Part shown: positions 5,403 to 5,944 of the stretch, one piece after another
Layout of the letters: every line of letters begins with the position of its first letter
How positions within the stretch are numbered: position 1 is the stretch's first letter
Translations under genes and position numbers: made by a program
Notes under the pieces: generated by a model
The model's database searches: none
The model's input: only the letters and a program-made list of their open reading frames with translations
Told to the model about the DNA's origin: nothing
Source of the DNA: Bacteroidales bacterium
Lineage (GTDB): Bacteria; Bacteroidota; Bacteroidia; Bacteroidales; UBA932
Length of the DNA stretch: 5,944 nucleotides
Direction: 5' to 3'
Assembly: GCA_004555145.1 (NCBI GenBank)
Contig: SFJB01000100.1
Location: 1 to 5,944 of the forward strand

Positions 5403-5944
5403 ATGAAAAGGATATTATTGCTTCTCTCAACCCTTGCCCTTATGACCTCCTGCGTGGTGGATACCGATTCGAATCGGAATAGGACCCCAAGCAATCTTGC
5501 ATATTTCGTGGCGCATCAGTATCGTGAAACTGTAGGTGCCTGTCTGTCCCTTCTCGCGTCAGATTCGTTCGGCAATACTGCGATAATCGGCAATCAGATA
5601 AGTGTCACCATTACCCGCATAACGGACGAGTCCGTACATGTCGAGGGTGAAGGGGCTGATGCCGTCTTTTCCTTCGATGCTCTTCGACTCCCCGGGCAAT
5701 ACGGACGCAGCGCTTTCATACTCAGCGACCTTTCCTACCGTTACGACGAGAAGAACTCTTATGTGATGGAGATGCACTTTGACGGCGATATGCGCTACGA
5801 CTGGCTTGAGTCCGCTTCCTCAACTTATGTGAGCTACTCTCTGGAACCGAGCGGAGTGCTCAACAGCGAGTTTTATAAGGAAGGCGAGCAGGTGGATTAC
5901 TGCAAACTTGTCTATGATTGTGGCGAGATACAGTTCTACACGAG
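5403..5944 (+). CDS. Putative lipoprotein, unknown function (3' end cut by window)
   Basis: The frame opens at ATG 5403 and runs to the window edge without a stop (180 codons plus two bases). The N-terminus MKRILLLLSTLALMTSC is a lipoprotein signal: basic start, leucine-rich core and lipobox LMTSC with the lipidated cysteine at residue 17. The residues after it (VVDTDSN) contain two aspartates but are not a strong match to the acidic Bacteroidetes surface-export signal, so surface display is uncertain. The mature part looks like a soluble beta-rich domain (for example ISVTITRITDESVHVEG and YVMEMHFDGDMRYDW). I recognise no family. An in-frame stop at 5382-5384 upstream rules out an earlier start. 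The 11-bp gap to the barrel gene argues for co-transcription. Confidence 0.75.
   Translation, partial: MKRILLLLSTLALMTSCVVDTDSNRNRTPSNLAYFVAHQYRETVGACLSLLASDSFGNTAIIGNQISVTITRITDESVHVEGEGADAVFSFDALRLPGQYGRSAFILSDLSYRYDEKNSYVMEMHFDGDMRYDWLESASSTYVSYSLEPSGVLNSEFYKEGEQVDYCKLVYDCGEIQFYT

Noticed and set aside
5559..5777. 72-codon - strand open frame at the right end
   Set aside because: It lies opposite the lipoprotein frame, which starts with a clear lipobox and is simply cut by the window edge.
1..5944. CRISPR arrays, transposon ends, tRNA/rRNA genes, riboswitches, phage or defence genes
   Set aside because: I looked for regularly spaced repeats, terminal inverted repeats with transposase motifs and conserved RNA gene sequences on both strands and saw none.

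Overview
The window looks like chromosomal DNA from a member of the Bacteroidales with moderate GC content; I cannot name the genus. Three things point there. First, several gene starts have no Shine-Dalgarno sequence. Second, three upstream regions carry the Bacteroidetes-type -7 box (TAnnTTTG or one base off), two of them with a TTG -33 element at the expected distance. Third, the gene content is typical of the group: a YitT/DUF2179 membrane protein, an AraC-type regulator with a hydrophobic N-terminal half, an acyl-CoA ligase ending in the sequence KRFLYK, and a small outer-membrane barrel next to a lipoprotein. These are my readings of the sequence and of family knowledge, without any database search.

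Layout. Bases 1-246 are the 3' end of a YitT-family gene. A 98-bp gap with a TATATTTG box leads to a + strand gene (345-1355) for a probable membrane-tethered AraC-type regulator. Its 3' end overlaps by 77 bp the 3' end of a convergent - strand gene (1279-1989) for an RluA-family pseudouridine synthase. That gene sits 12 bp downstream of a - strand HAD-superfamily hydrolase gene (2002-2838), and the two probably form one operon. A compact divergent promoter region (about 2839-2978) separates this operon from a + strand gene (2979-4622) for a FadD-like AMP-forming acyl-CoA ligase, which ends at a strong intrinsic terminator (4656-4694). The last block holds a small secreted beta-barrel-like protein (4750-5391) and, 11 bp later, a lipoprotein gene (5403 onward) cut by the window edge. 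These two are probably co-transcribed.

There is no sign of a mobile element, CRISPR array, tRNA/rRNA gene, riboswitch or obvious new multi-gene system. No gene-free stretch exceeds 300 bp. Most of the window is ordinary core or lightly accessory Bacteroidales sequence. The points most worth a second look are the altered A10 catalytic-lysine motif in the acyl-CoA ligase, the convergent coding overlap at 1279-1355, the back-to-back promoter region with an 11-bp direct repeat, the membrane-linked AraC regulator, and the uncharacterised barrel/lipoprotein pair.
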